7,346 nucleotides of DNA from an uncultured Clostridia bacterium (GCA_947628385.1 CANQZS010000093.1:1-7346); one strand, 5' to 3'; shown: positions 1 through 6,747, counted from the stretch's first letter. The notes: generated from the letters alone by a model not told the origin. Numbers and translations: made by a program.

Positions 1-30
1 CCTGTTCCCGTTGAGACTATAGAGTGGTAA
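1..30 (+). CDS. C-terminal tail of an upstream gene, probably the ABC transporter ATPase partner (partial)
   Basis: Reading from base 1, frame 1 gives nine codons, PVPVETIEW, followed by TAA at 28-30. Only this tail is visible, so no ATPase motif can be checked. The call rests on two things. From memory of the family, ATPases paired with FtsX-like permeases in Clostridia often end in a short Pro/Glu-rich tail finishing in IEW. Also, an FtsX-like permease starts only 12 bases downstream, and these permeases need an ATPase usually encoded directly upstream. If right, the protein would be a cytoplasmic MacB/LolD-type nucleotide-binding subunit that energises the next gene product. It could instead be the tail of an unrelated gene. 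Confidence 0.55.
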   Translation, partial: PVPVETIEW

Positions 31-42
31 CGGGGTGAACCG

Positions 43-3000
43 ATGAAAAGAAAGCTTTTTCTTAATACACTGCGGAGCCTCAGGAACACAAAAAGCCGGT
101 TTCTGGCTATACTTGCGATAATCGCCATAGGCTGCGGATTTTTCGCCGGCGTAAAATCAGCGGGTCCGGATATGAAAAAAAGCGCGGCGCAGTACCTTGA
201 CGAACAGGGTCTGGCGGATATACATATACTTTCGGAGCTCGGATTTGACGATGAGGATATTGCGGCAGTGGAAAGCGCCGCTTACGCAGATGAAATATAT
301 GCGGGTTATTCCTCGGATCTTGTGGCTGACGGAGGAAAGCTCGACGGAAAGATAATCAAAGTTTATTCCTACGATCCGGACAGCGGGATAAATATCCCCT
401 ACCTTACGGAGGGCAGACTTCCGGAGGCTCCTGATGAGATAATCGCCGACGAAAGATTTTTCAGTGCGGAAACTCCCGAGCTGGGAGATAAGATCGTTCT
501 GAAAACAGGCGACGACAGGGAGATCTCGGATCAGCTTTCCAATACGGAATTTACCGTAGTGGGCAAGGCGAAGTCTCCGGTATATATCGCATATGAACGC
601 GGCAACACCTCGATAGGGAACGGCGTTATAAACGGCTGGCTGCTCGTTCCGGAAGAGAATTTTTCCTATGATGTATATACCGATGTTTATATCAGTCTTG
701 CGGAAGCTGACGGAGTAGATCCGTATTCCGACGAATATGAGGAGATAATAGATAAAAATATCAAGGCTCTTGAAGATCTTGCAGACGTTCAGATAGAGCA
801 TCGCAAGGGCATTGTGCTTGATGAGGCTTACGAGGAGATAAACGACGCTAAGGCCGAGCTTGCCGACGCGGAAAAAGAATTCGCAGACGGTGAACAGGAG
901 ATAGCCGACGGCGAAAAGGAAATTGCCGATAACGAACAGAAGCTTGCCGACGCGGAGCAGGAGATCGCCGACGGCGAAAAGGAAATTGCCGACAACGAGC
1001 AGAAGCTTGCCGACGGTGAACAGGAGATAGCCGACGGCGAAAAGGAAATTGCCGATAACGAACAGAAGCTTGCCGACGCGGAGCGTGAGATCTCCGACGC
1101 TGAAAGGGAGATCGCCGACAATGAGCAGAAGCTTGCCGACGGCAAAAAGGAGATCGCTGACGGAGAAGCCGAGATAGCGGAAAACGAAAGGCTCATTGCC
1201 GAGAGTGAAGCCGAGATCGCGGAGAACGAGGCGGTTCTTGAAGATGCCGAAAAGCAGATAGCCGACGGCAAAAAAGAGCTTGAAGACGGAGAGGCGCAGT
1301 ATAACGACGGAATGGCTGCCGCTGCCGGTCTTGACGGCATTGCAGAGAGCCTTAACGGGATAGTAGAGGAATACAGGGATTCGTCCGTGTCGGATATTTC
1401 TGCGGTAAATGCGGTAATATCGGGACTTGATATGGGCGAGCTTTTCCAAGCAGATGAAACTCTTGAACAGCTCATTACCGGATATATGACGACTCCGGCA
1501 GGCTATGACGATGCCGCAAAGGCTGCCGCAGGACAGGGGATCTCTCAATATTCCGCAGGGATCACCGCTCAGTCGGACGAGCTTAAAGCCGAGCTTGCGG
1601 AATCAAAGGCTCAGCTTGACAGCGCAAGGGCTGAACTGGAAAGCCGTGAAGCAGAGCTTGAAAACGGAAAGCGTGAGATCGCCGACGCAAAGAGCGAGCT
1701 TGATAATGCCAAAAGTGAAATAGCTGCTGCCAAGCAGGAGATAGCTTCCTCAAAGGAAGAGCTGCAAAACGCCGAAAACGAGCTTGAAAAGGGCAAGGCT
1801 GAGCTTATGGACAGCAGAGCTGAGCTTGAAAACGGCAAAAAGGAGCTTGAAGACGGCAAGGCTGAGCTTGATAACGCGAGAAAAGAGCTTGAGGACGGCA
1901 GAACAGAGCTTGAGGACGGTAAAAAAGAGCTTGAGGACGGTAAAAAAGAGTACGAGGACGGCAAAAAAGAGCTTGAAGACGGCAGGAAAGAGCTTGACGA
2001 CGGAAAAAAAGAGCTTGAAGACGCCCGCAAGGAGATAGAGGACGGCAGACAGGAGATCGCCGACGCGGAGCAGGAGATCCATGATACCGTTGATGATGCG
2101 GAATGGTATGTTTTCGACCGTGAATATAATCCGTATTATTCCCACTATGCGGAGGACTGTGAGCGTGTTGACGCCATTGCGGCGGTTTTCCCGATATTCT
2201 TTATTCTTGTGGCTGCACTGGTATGCTGCACGACTATGACTCGCATGGTAGAGGAGCAGCGCACAGAGATAGGAACTCTTAAAGCTCTGGGCTACAGCAG
2301 GTTCTCAATAATCTCACAGTATATAATTTATGCGGTGGCGGCAAGCGTGCCGGGAGGATTCATCGGGCTGCTGATAGGATTTAACACGCTGCCGAGGATA
2401 ATATTCGTATGCTATCAGAGTATGTACAGTCAGCCGTATCTTATTTCGGAATTCAGATGGGATTATACGGTGATGTGCGTTGTTACGGCGTGTCTTTGCA
2501 CGGGACTTTCCGCGCTGTATGCAAGCAGGCAGGAGCTGGTTTCCTGTCCGGCTCAGCTTATGCGCCCAAAGCCGCCAAAAAACGGAAAGCGCATTTTCTT
2601 GGAGCATATAGGATTTATCTGGAAGCGCATGAAATTTACGGCAAAGGTCACGTTCAGAAACCTTTTCAGATATAAAGCAAGACTTCTTATGACTGTTATA
2701 GGTATCGCGGGCTGCACGGCTCTTCTGCTGACCGGCTTTGGTCTGAGGGAATCCATAACTGCTATCGTTGACCGTCAGTACGGAGATATTTTCAAGTATG
2801 ACGCTCTTGTGGCTATTGATGACAGCGGAGACGATGCGGATCGCAGCTCCGTTCTTGCGGACTGTGAGGAAAGCGGCGCGGTAAGCAGTGAAAAGCTTGC
2901 AATGCAGATCACAGAGGATATTCGCAATGTTGACGGAGAAAGCTATGAAACATATCTGATGATCCCTGATACGGACGAGGATCTGGGGGAATTCATTGAT

Positions 3001-3759
3001 ATTCATACAAGAGAGGATAAAACTCCGATAAAGCTCGGAAGCGGCGTTATCATAGGCGAAAAGCTTGCTCGTCTGCTTGGAGCTTCGGTAAACGATAAGG
3101 TATATTTCGGCGAAAGCAGCGTTCCGGTCAATGTAGACGCGGTATGCGAGAATTATACGTTCAATTATGCTTATATGTCTAAGGATACGTATAATAAGCT
3201 CGGTTCAGATGGATTCGCGGGGAATATATTCCTGCTGGATATGACAGATACGGAGCTTTCCGAGGAGCTTTCGGAAAAGCTGCTGAAAAATGAAAATGTT
3301 CTGGCGGTGACATATTCTGAGGACGGCGGAGACAAGTTCCGCGATCTTGTGGACAGCCTTTCGCTCATAGTTGTGGCAATAATCGTTTCGGCGGGAGCAC
3401 TGGCGTTCGTAGTACTGTTCAATCTTTCAAATATAAATGTGAACGAACGTATCCGCGAGCTTGCCACGATAAAGGTACTCGGATTTTATGACGGAGAGGT
3501 CGCGGCGTATATTTACAGAGAAAATATGGTATCGACTCTTCTGGGAACGGCTGCAGGTCTGGTAATGGGGATATTCCTTGAAAAATTCGTTGTAAAAACT
3601 GCGGAGGTGGACGCGGTTATGTTCGCTCCGGGAATACCTTTCTACTGCTTTGCCGCTGCCGCTGCTCTCACGCTTCTTTTCGCGCTGCTGGTGAATGTAA
3701 CACTGTATTTCAGACTGAAAAAAATTGATATGGCGACTTCGCTCAAGGCTATAGAATGA
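43..3759 (+). CDS. FtsX-like ABC transporter permease with a giant extracytoplasmic coiled-coil insertion
   Basis: This is the membrane subunit of a MacB/FtsX-type ABC system, 1238 residues. Hydrophobicity suggests eight membrane segments: about 19-37, 711-729, 755-780, 808-827, 880-901, 1107-1129, 1155-1179 and 1200-1224. This is the two-module layout (four plus four) of large FtsX permeases. Each module has the conserved segment after its second helix: EEQRTEIGTLKALGYS at 737-752 and NERIRELATIKVLGF at 1134-1148. The first extracytoplasmic domain (38-710) has a MacB-like part to about 260. It then has heptad arm 1 (266-423), a non-repeat region (424-517) and heptad arm 2 (518-684). The second extracytoplasmic domain is about 902-1106. 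ATG 43 follows GGGGTG at 32-37 with five bases between. The gene sits between a probable ATPase tail and a PASTA-hydrolase gene, so an operon is likely. The substrate is unknown. It may move no solute and instead transmit force to envelope proteins, as FtsEX does. Confidence 0.9.
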   Translation: MKRKLFLNTLRSLRNTKSRFLAILAIIAIGCGFFAGVKSAGPDMKKSAAQYLDEQGLADIHILSELGFDDEDIAAVESAAYADEIYAGYSSDLVADGGKLDGKIIKVYSYDPDSGINIPYLTEGRLPEAPDEIIADERFFSAETPELGDKIVLKTGDDREISDQLSNTEFTVVGKAKSPVYIAYERGNTSIGNGVINGWLLVPEENFSYDVYTDVYISLAEADGVDPYSDEYEEIIDKNIKALEDLADVQIEHRKGIVLDEAYEEINDAKAELADAEKEFADGEQEIADGEKEIADNEQKLADAEQEIADGEKEIADNEQKLADGEQEIADGEKEIADNEQKLADAEREISDAEREIADNEQKLADGKKEIADGEAEIAENERLIAESEAEIAENEAVLEDAEKQIADGKKELEDGEAQYNDGMAAAAGLDGIAESLNGIVEEYRDSSVSDISAVNAVISGLDMGELFQADETLEQLITGYMTTPAGYDDAAKAAAGQGISQYSAGITAQSDELKAELAESKAQLDSARAELESREAELENGKREIADAKSELDNAKSEIAAAKQEIASSKEELQNAENELEKGKAELMDSRAELENGKKELEDGKAELDNARKELEDGRTELEDGKKELEDGKKEYEDGKKELEDGRKELDDGKKELEDARKEIEDGRQEIADAEQEIHDTVDDAEWYVFDREYNPYYSHYAEDCERVDAIAAVFPIFFILVAALVCCTTMTRMVEEQRTEIGTLKALGYSRFSIISQYIIYAVAASVPGGFIGLLIGFNTLPRIIFVCYQSMYSQPYLISEFRWDYTVMCVVTACLCTGLSALYASRQELVSCPAQLMRPKPPKNGKRIFLEHIGFIWKRMKFTAKVTFRNLFRYKARLLMTVIGIAGCTALLLTGFGLRESITAIVDRQYGDIFKYDALVAIDDSGDDADRSSVLADCEESGAVSSEKLAMQITEDIRNVDGESYETYLMIPDTDEDLGEFIDIHTREDKTPIKLGSGVIIGEKLARLLGASVNDKVYFGESSVPVNVDAVCENYTFNYAYMSKDTYNKLGSDGFAGNIFLLDMTDTELSEELSEKLLKNENVLAVTYSEDGGDKFRDLVDSLSLIVVAIIVSAGALAFVVLFNLSNINVNERIRELATIKVLGFYDGEVAAYIYRENMVSTLLGTAAGLVMGIFLEKFVVKTAEVDAVMFAPGIPFYCFAAAAALTLLFALLVNVTLYFRLKKIDMATSLKAIE
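835..1311 (+). repeat. Coiled-coil arm 1 coding repeat (21-bp heptad units, residues 265-423)
   Basis: The protein repeats every seven residues without a break from 265 to about 423. Ile, Leu, Phe, Val-adjacent Leu or Tyr occupies one core position at 266, 273, 280 and so on every seven residues to 420. The other core position, three residues later, is always small or Asn (Gly, Ala, Ser, Asn). The typical unit is EIADGEK or EIADNEQ. Within this lies a higher-order 21-residue period, described separately. The arm is rich in Glu and Asp. A Leu/small-residue core of this type is compatible with close-packed antiparallel helices; that packing is an inference. Confidence 0.88.
898..1149 (+). repeat. 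Tandem 63-bp repeat, three close copies plus one diverged copy
   Basis: Three 63-base units encode three heptads each, starting at 898, 961 and 1024, with a diverged fourth unit at 1087-1149. Copies 1 and 3 agree at every base except the last two. Copy 2 differs from both at several synonymous positions (ATA/ATC, GAT/GAC, GAA/GAG). As a result 886-958 is repeated exactly at 1012-1084, 73 bases with a 126-base offset. This is the signature of a recent duplication of a two-unit block inside the coding region. The change is in frame and adds six heptads. Confidence 0.93.
1573..2094 (+). repeat. Coiled-coil arm 2 coding repeat (heptads, residues 511-684)
   Basis: A second unbroken heptad tract has Leu, Ile or Tyr at 518 and every seventh residue to 679, which is 24 core positions without a stutter. 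The position three residues on is nearly always Gly, Ala or Ser. The later part is almost pure: eleven 21-base units run from 1822 to 2052, most reading ELEDGKK or a close variant, with codons GAG CTT GAG/GAA GAC GGT/GGC. Lys and Arg are much more common than in arm 1, so the acidic arm 1 could pair with the more mixed-charge arm 2. The tract ends about 27 residues before the second membrane helix. Confidence 0.88.
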
Positions 3760-3766
3760 TTCCTGT

Positions 3767-3775
3767 GGGGAGGGG
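3767..3775 (+). promoter_or_regulatory. Ribosome binding site that supports a GTG start
   Basis: GGGGAGGGG lies five bases upstream of GTG 3781. It decides the start of the PASTA-hydrolase gene: the next in-frame ATG is at residue 24, inside the membrane segment, and would destroy the anchor. The 21-base gap after the permease stop, with no terminator in it, supports co-transcription. Confidence 0.75.
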
Positions 3776-3780
3776 TAAGT

Positions 3781-5073
3781 GTGTCAAGGCTTGAAATAAC
3801 TCAGGAAAAAATAATCAGTATATTGATAATAGTTATTTCCGTTCTGCTGATGGGCGGCATAGCTTATTTTGCATGGTTCTCGGACTCTGACGGCAATGAG
3901 GAGATCGTTCCTGCGGAAACTATGCCGGATATTGTGGGGTACAGCTTTGACGAGGTAAAGGAATATTACGGGGATATGTTCGAGCTTTCGGAGACGGGAC
4001 GTGAGTATTCCGACAAGTTTTCCGAGGGGGCTATACTTTCGCAGAGCATAGCTGCGGGAAGCGAGTATGAAAAAGGCTCCTCCGTTAAGGTGACGGTGAG
4101 TCTCGGAGCCGAAAAAAAGCAGACCTCCGTCATTGTAACGGAGGAGCCTGCGGAAACGGAGACATCTCCTGAGGAAACCACGGTATCCGAAACGGTACAG
4201 CTCGTTTCGGGCATGGATATTGACGTTCCGGAGGCTGATTTTGAGAGCTTTGTTCCGGATTTCGAGATAGATATTTCCTGCGTGGGGTTCAGCATTGAAG
4301 ATGAACGGCTGAGGGTTCTTTATGATGAGCTTTACTCGCTTTTCCGTCCCAAGGGAGCGGACGCGGGATTCCTTTACTATGATCCGGCTTCCGGAATAAG
4401 CATGGAATATAACGGCGACGAAAGATTTTCCGCCGGAAGTATAATCAAGGCGGTTTATGCAAGGAGCATACTTGATTCCTCAGTGGATCTTGACGCTGAA
4501 TATGAAATGACCGAGGATATGCTGAACAGCCCGTATGAGCTTGTGAACGGACAGCCTGTGGGAACGATGTTCACTGTTCGCGAGCTTATCGAAGCGGCTC
4601 TTGTAAAAAGCGATAATACGGCTTATAAAATGCTTTATAATTACGTGGGATATGATAATTTCAACCGATATGCGGCTTCGCTCGGACTCAGGCAGAGAAT
4701 GACCGACGATAACTACTGGTTCAGGCTGACGGCAAGAGAATCGGCGGTGTATTTCAAGGATATATATAATTTCATTGCCCAGCACGTCAACGGCGGGATA
4801 ATGCTGGATTGCATGACAAATACGGAGTACAGGGAAATGTTCGCTTCCGCGCTGGAGGGCAAGACCGTGGCTGAAAAATACGGTTATCTTCCGCAGGAGG
4901 ATTATTACACTCTCGGTGACTGCGCTATAGTTTACGGCGAGGAAAAGGGCGACGATTATATCCTTGTTATGTATTGGCGTAATACCGGAAAAACGGTAAA
5001 TACTGAGCCGTTCCGGCAGGCTGCCGCGATCATAGACGAATTCCACGGTATTATGAAGGGAATTACCGCGTAA
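3781..5073 (+). CDS. Membrane-anchored PASTA domain and class A beta-lactamase-like serine hydrolase
   Basis: The 430-residue protein starts with GTG. One hydrophobic segment at about 11-32 should leave the rest outside the cell. A PASTA domain follows at about 47-108, beginning MPDIVGYSFDEVKEYY and ending KVTVSLG. PASTA domains bind peptidoglycan fragments or beta-lactams in Ser/Thr kinases and some PBPs. Residues 109-150 form a Thr/Glu/Ser-rich linker. The C-terminal 165-430 looks like the class A beta-lactamase/transpeptidase-like fold, with Ser220-I-I-Lys223 (SxxK) and Ser277-Asp278-Asn279 (SDN). The third motif is Lys366-Tyr367-Gly368 instead of KTG. No ExxLN omega-loop motif is visible; the equivalent stretch reads RLTARESA. 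A true beta-lactamase is therefore unlikely. A wall-modifying hydrolase or a ligand-binding sensor is more plausible. It is probably co-transcribed with the coiled-coil permease upstream. Its natural substrate cannot be told from sequence. Confidence 0.85.
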   Translation: MSRLEITQEKIISILIIVISVLLMGGIAYFAWFSDSDGNEEIVPAETMPDIVGYSFDEVKEYYGDMFELSETGREYSDKFSEGAILSQSIAAGSEYEKGSSVKVTVSLGAEKKQTSVIVTEEPAETETSPEETTVSETVQLVSGMDIDVPEADFESFVPDFEIDISCVGFSIEDERLRVLYDELYSLFRPKGADAGFLYYDPASGISMEYNGDERFSAGSIIKAVYARSILDSSVDLDAEYEMTEDMLNSPYELVNGQPVGTMFTVRELIEAALVKSDNTAYKMLYNYVGYDNFNRYAASLGLRQRMTDDNYWFRLTARESAVYFKDIYNFIAQHVNGGIMLDCMTNTEYREMFASALEGKTVAEKYGYLPQEDYYTLGDCAIVYGEEKGDDYILVMYWRNTGKTVNTEPFRQAAAIIDEFHGIMKGITA

Positions 5074-5136
5074 GAGATAATAAAAAAATTTTCATGCTGC
5101 GATAATTGCGCAGAAAAATATTAAAAAAACATTAAA

Positions 5137-5165
5137 AGGAGGTATATGCTTGCTTTGCAGGCATG
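5137..5165 (+). promoter_or_regulatory. Distant Shine-Dalgarno site with a hairpin bridging to the start codon
   Basis: AGGAGG at 5137-5142 is the strongest ribosome site in the window, yet ATG 5163 lies 20 bases further on. The gap contains a stem of GCTTGC (5148-5153) with GCAGGC (5157-5162) around a TTT loop: six pairs, one of them a G-U. Folding it leaves five unpaired bases between site and start, a normal spacing. A T-A pair (5147 with 5163) and an A-T pair (5146 with 5164) could extend the stem into the start codon and would instead mask it. The same bases also hold a six-codon reading frame, listed separately. Confidence 0.5.
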
Positions 5166-5166
5166 A
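5146..5166 (+). other. Possible six-codon leader reading frame overlapping the thioesterase start
   Basis: ATG 5146 opens a frame of six codons (MLALQA) that stops at TGA 5164-5166. It overlaps the downstream ATG 5163 in the ATGA arrangement common in translational coupling. AGGAGG ends only three bases before this ATG, which is shorter than usual, so its use is uncertain. It is an alternative to the hairpin-bridging explanation for how ATG 5163 is reached by ribosomes. Confidence 0.3.
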
Positions 5167-5618
5167 TAATAAATATGAAAAAAATAAAGCTTTATGAGCA
5201 TAGGGTAAGCTATTATGAAACAGATCAGATGGGGATAGTTCACCATTCAAATTATATACGCTGGTTCGAGGATTCGAGAGTGGATTTTCTCGAACAGGTG
5301 GGATTTTCCTATGACAAAATGGAGGACATGGGGATAATGATAGTCGTTCTGGGAGCGTCCTGCGAGTACAGATCTCCGGCAAGATTCGGGGACAGGGTAT
5401 TGATAATCCCAAAAATTTCGGAATATAACGGATTGAGAATGACAGTCTCATATGAGGTGATAAACACAGAGGACGGCGCTCTTCTTGCAGTCGGTGAGAC
5501 AAAGCATTGCTTTACCGATCTTTCGCTGAGACCTGCAAGGGTAAAAAGGGATCACCCTGATATTTATAAGGTGTTTGCAGACTTTACAAATGTGGATATA
5601 AGAGAGATCTCTGAATAA
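5163..5618 (+). CDS. YbgC/FadM-type acyl-CoA thioesterase (4HBT hotdog family)
   Basis: The 151-residue protein fits the normal length of a single hotdog domain. The family signature is clear near the N-terminus: YYETDQMGIVHHSNYIRWFE at 17-36, with Asp21 at the usual catalytic position, His27-His28 and the FExxR-type helix FEDSR. Later come EYRSPARFGD, the beta-strand TMVSYEV-like region around RMTVSYEV, and GETKHCF, all typical of the fold. Family members hydrolyse acyl-CoA thioesters in the cytoplasm; the acyl chain preferred here is unknown. There is no signal peptide. The start is uncertain: ATG 5163 (MIINMKK) or ATG 5175 (MKKIKL). Neither has a ribosome site at normal distance, and 5163 is preferred because the hairpin-bridged AGGAGG and the overlapping TGA both point to it. 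The gene stands 89 bases after the PASTA-hydrolase and 67 before the esterase; no functional link is evident. Confidence 0.9.
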   Translation: MIINMKKIKLYEHRVSYYETDQMGIVHHSNYIRWFEDSRVDFLEQVGFSYDKMEDMGIMIVVLGASCEYRSPARFGDRVLIIPKISEYNGLRMTVSYEVINTEDGALLAVGETKHCFTDLSLRPARVKRDHPDIYKVFADFTNVDIREISE

Positions 5619-5685
5619 AATAATGTTGACAGATCCCTAATAAGGAAGCCGATTTTTTACGGATAAATTACAGAGGAGCATTGAT

Positions 5686-6747
5686 ATGGAAAAATTTTTA
5701 GCGGACGACAGGAATATCCGTCCATTGGGGAGAACGCTTTTTTTAGACGGCACACGCTATCTGAGCTGGTGCTGTTCGGGGGTGGAATTCTGGTTCACGG
5801 GCAGGTCGGTCTCGGCGGAAATATGGACGGACTGGATCCTTGACGAGCCGTGGAAAACGATATTCAAGCCGTATTATGCGGTATTTGTGAACGATGAAAA
5901 GATCCCAAGAAAAAGATTCGCCATAGAAAGTGGCACTAACAGCTATGAGATATACAGCAGCGATACTGCGGAAAGGGTAAAGCTCCGTATAGTCAAGCTT
6001 TCGGAGGCGGCGTTCAGCAAAACGGGGATAAGCTCCATTTATGCCGACGGAGAGATCGTTCCCACAGAGCCGTCGGACAGGAAAATAGAATTTATAGGCG
6101 ACAGTATAACCTGCGGCTTCGGGATAGAGGGAAAATGCGCCGAGGAGGGCTTCCGGACGGAAACGGAAAATCCGTCGCTGAACTATGCTTCGCTTACAGC
6201 AAAAAAATTCGGCGCGGATCATGACCTGATCTCATGGAGCAGTATAGGCGTTTATTCAAGCTGGAGCGACGACGGCAATATCAATAACGACTGGATAATG
6301 CCGATGCTGTACGATAAGACCGACGCAGGTCTTGAGGGGATCATCGGTGAAAAAGCTTGCGTGCCGTGGAATTTTGAAAAATTCCCGCCGCAGGTGATAG
6401 TATTAAATCTCGGAACGAACGATGTAAGCTATACAAAGGATATTCCCGAACGCCTGAAAGGATTTGAGCAGGCGTACGGAGGATTCGTCTCGGAAATAAG
6501 AAAAAGAAATCCGTACTCGTACATTATATGCACCCTTGGAATGATGGGGGACGAGCTTTTCCCGTCCATAGAAAATTCCGTAAAGGCGCTGAATGACGAT
6601 AAGGTCTTTGCGTTAAAGCTTGAGGTCCAGAGAAAAGAGGACGGAACAGGCTCGGAAAATCATCCTAATCTTATCACACATCGCAGGGCTGCCGAAAGGC
6701 TTTCGGAATTTATTGCCGGAATAACGGGCTGGGTCCCTGTTGATTAA
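5686..6747 (+). CDS. SGNH/GDSL hydrolase, carbohydrate esterase family 2-like (probable deacetylase)
   Basis: The 353-residue protein has an N-terminal beta-rich region (about 1-125) and a C-terminal SGNH hydrolase domain (about 130-350). That is the order of family CE2 esterases, which remove acetyl groups from plant polysaccharides. Block I is IEFIGDSITCGFG with nucleophile Ser140. Block III is LNLGTNDVS with Gly243, Asn245 and Asp246. Block V is HPNLITH with the likely catalytic His326. The Asp expected three residues before that His is Ser here (GSENH), which agrees with the Ser-His dyad known in some CE2 enzymes. No signal peptide is visible: the N-terminus is MEKFLADDRN, followed by charged residues. 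The enzyme is therefore probably intracellular and would act on imported acetylated sugars or glycosides. ATG 5686 follows GAGGAG at 5673-5678 with seven bases between. It could be co-transcribed with the thioesterase. The substrate is inferred from the family only. Confidence 0.85.
   Translation: MEKFLADDRNIRPLGRTLFLDGTRYLSWCCSGVEFWFTGRSVSAEIWTDWILDEPWKTIFKPYYAVFVNDEKIPRKRFAIESGTNSYEIYSSDTAERVKLRIVKLSEAAFSKTGISSIYADGEIVPTEPSDRKIEFIGDSITCGFGIEGKCAEEGFRTETENPSLNYASLTAKKFGADHDLISWSSIGVYSSWSDDGNINNDWIMPMLYDKTDAGLEGIIGEKACVPWNFEKFPPQVIVLNLGTNDVSYTKDIPERLKGFEQAYGGFVSEIRKRNPYSYIICTLGMMGDELFPSIENSVKALNDDKVFALKLEVQRKEDGTGSENHPNLITHRRAAERLSEFIAGITGWVPVD

Noticed and set aside
157..1548. Long open frame of 463 codons on the minus strand, rich in hydrophobic seven-residue repeats, plus other minus-strand frames at 828-1475, 1611-2030 and 1750-2145
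   Set aside because: These are mirror images of the heptad repeats on the + strand, whose biased codons rarely give stops in reverse. They lack sensible ribosome sites, and the + frame has clear membrane and FtsX motifs throughout.
1505..2038. Short + strand frames (1505-1723 and 1784-2038) inside the permease
   Set aside because: They are out-of-frame readings of the repeat, low in complexity, and lie wholly inside the well-supported gene.
2314..3467. Other out-of-frame readings over the permease (minus strand 2314-3006, 2553-2756 and 3171-3467; plus strand 2409-2675)
   Set aside because: The permease frame shows conserved membrane helices and FtsX motifs over the same stretch; these frames show no recognisable domain.
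5097..5113. Hairpin CTGCG/CGCAG after the PASTA-hydrolase gene, considered as a terminator
   Set aside because: The stem has only five pairs with a seven-base loop and is followed by an A-run, not a T-run, on the + strand.
5092..5502. Minus-strand frame of 136 codons opposite the thioesterase
   Set aside because: The + frame has the full hotdog signature; the reverse frame is Pro/Ser/Cys-rich with no recognisable domain.
5626..5631. Exact TTGACA before the esterase gene, considered as a -35 box
   Set aside because: No acceptable -10 lies 16-19 bases downstream; the position holds CCGATT-like sequence. The TAAATT at 5664 is 32 bases away.
5743..6222. Minus-strand frame of 159 codons opposite the esterase
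   Set aside because: The + frame carries the GDS, GTND and HPN motifs of SGNH hydrolases and a good ribosome site; the reverse frame has no such support.
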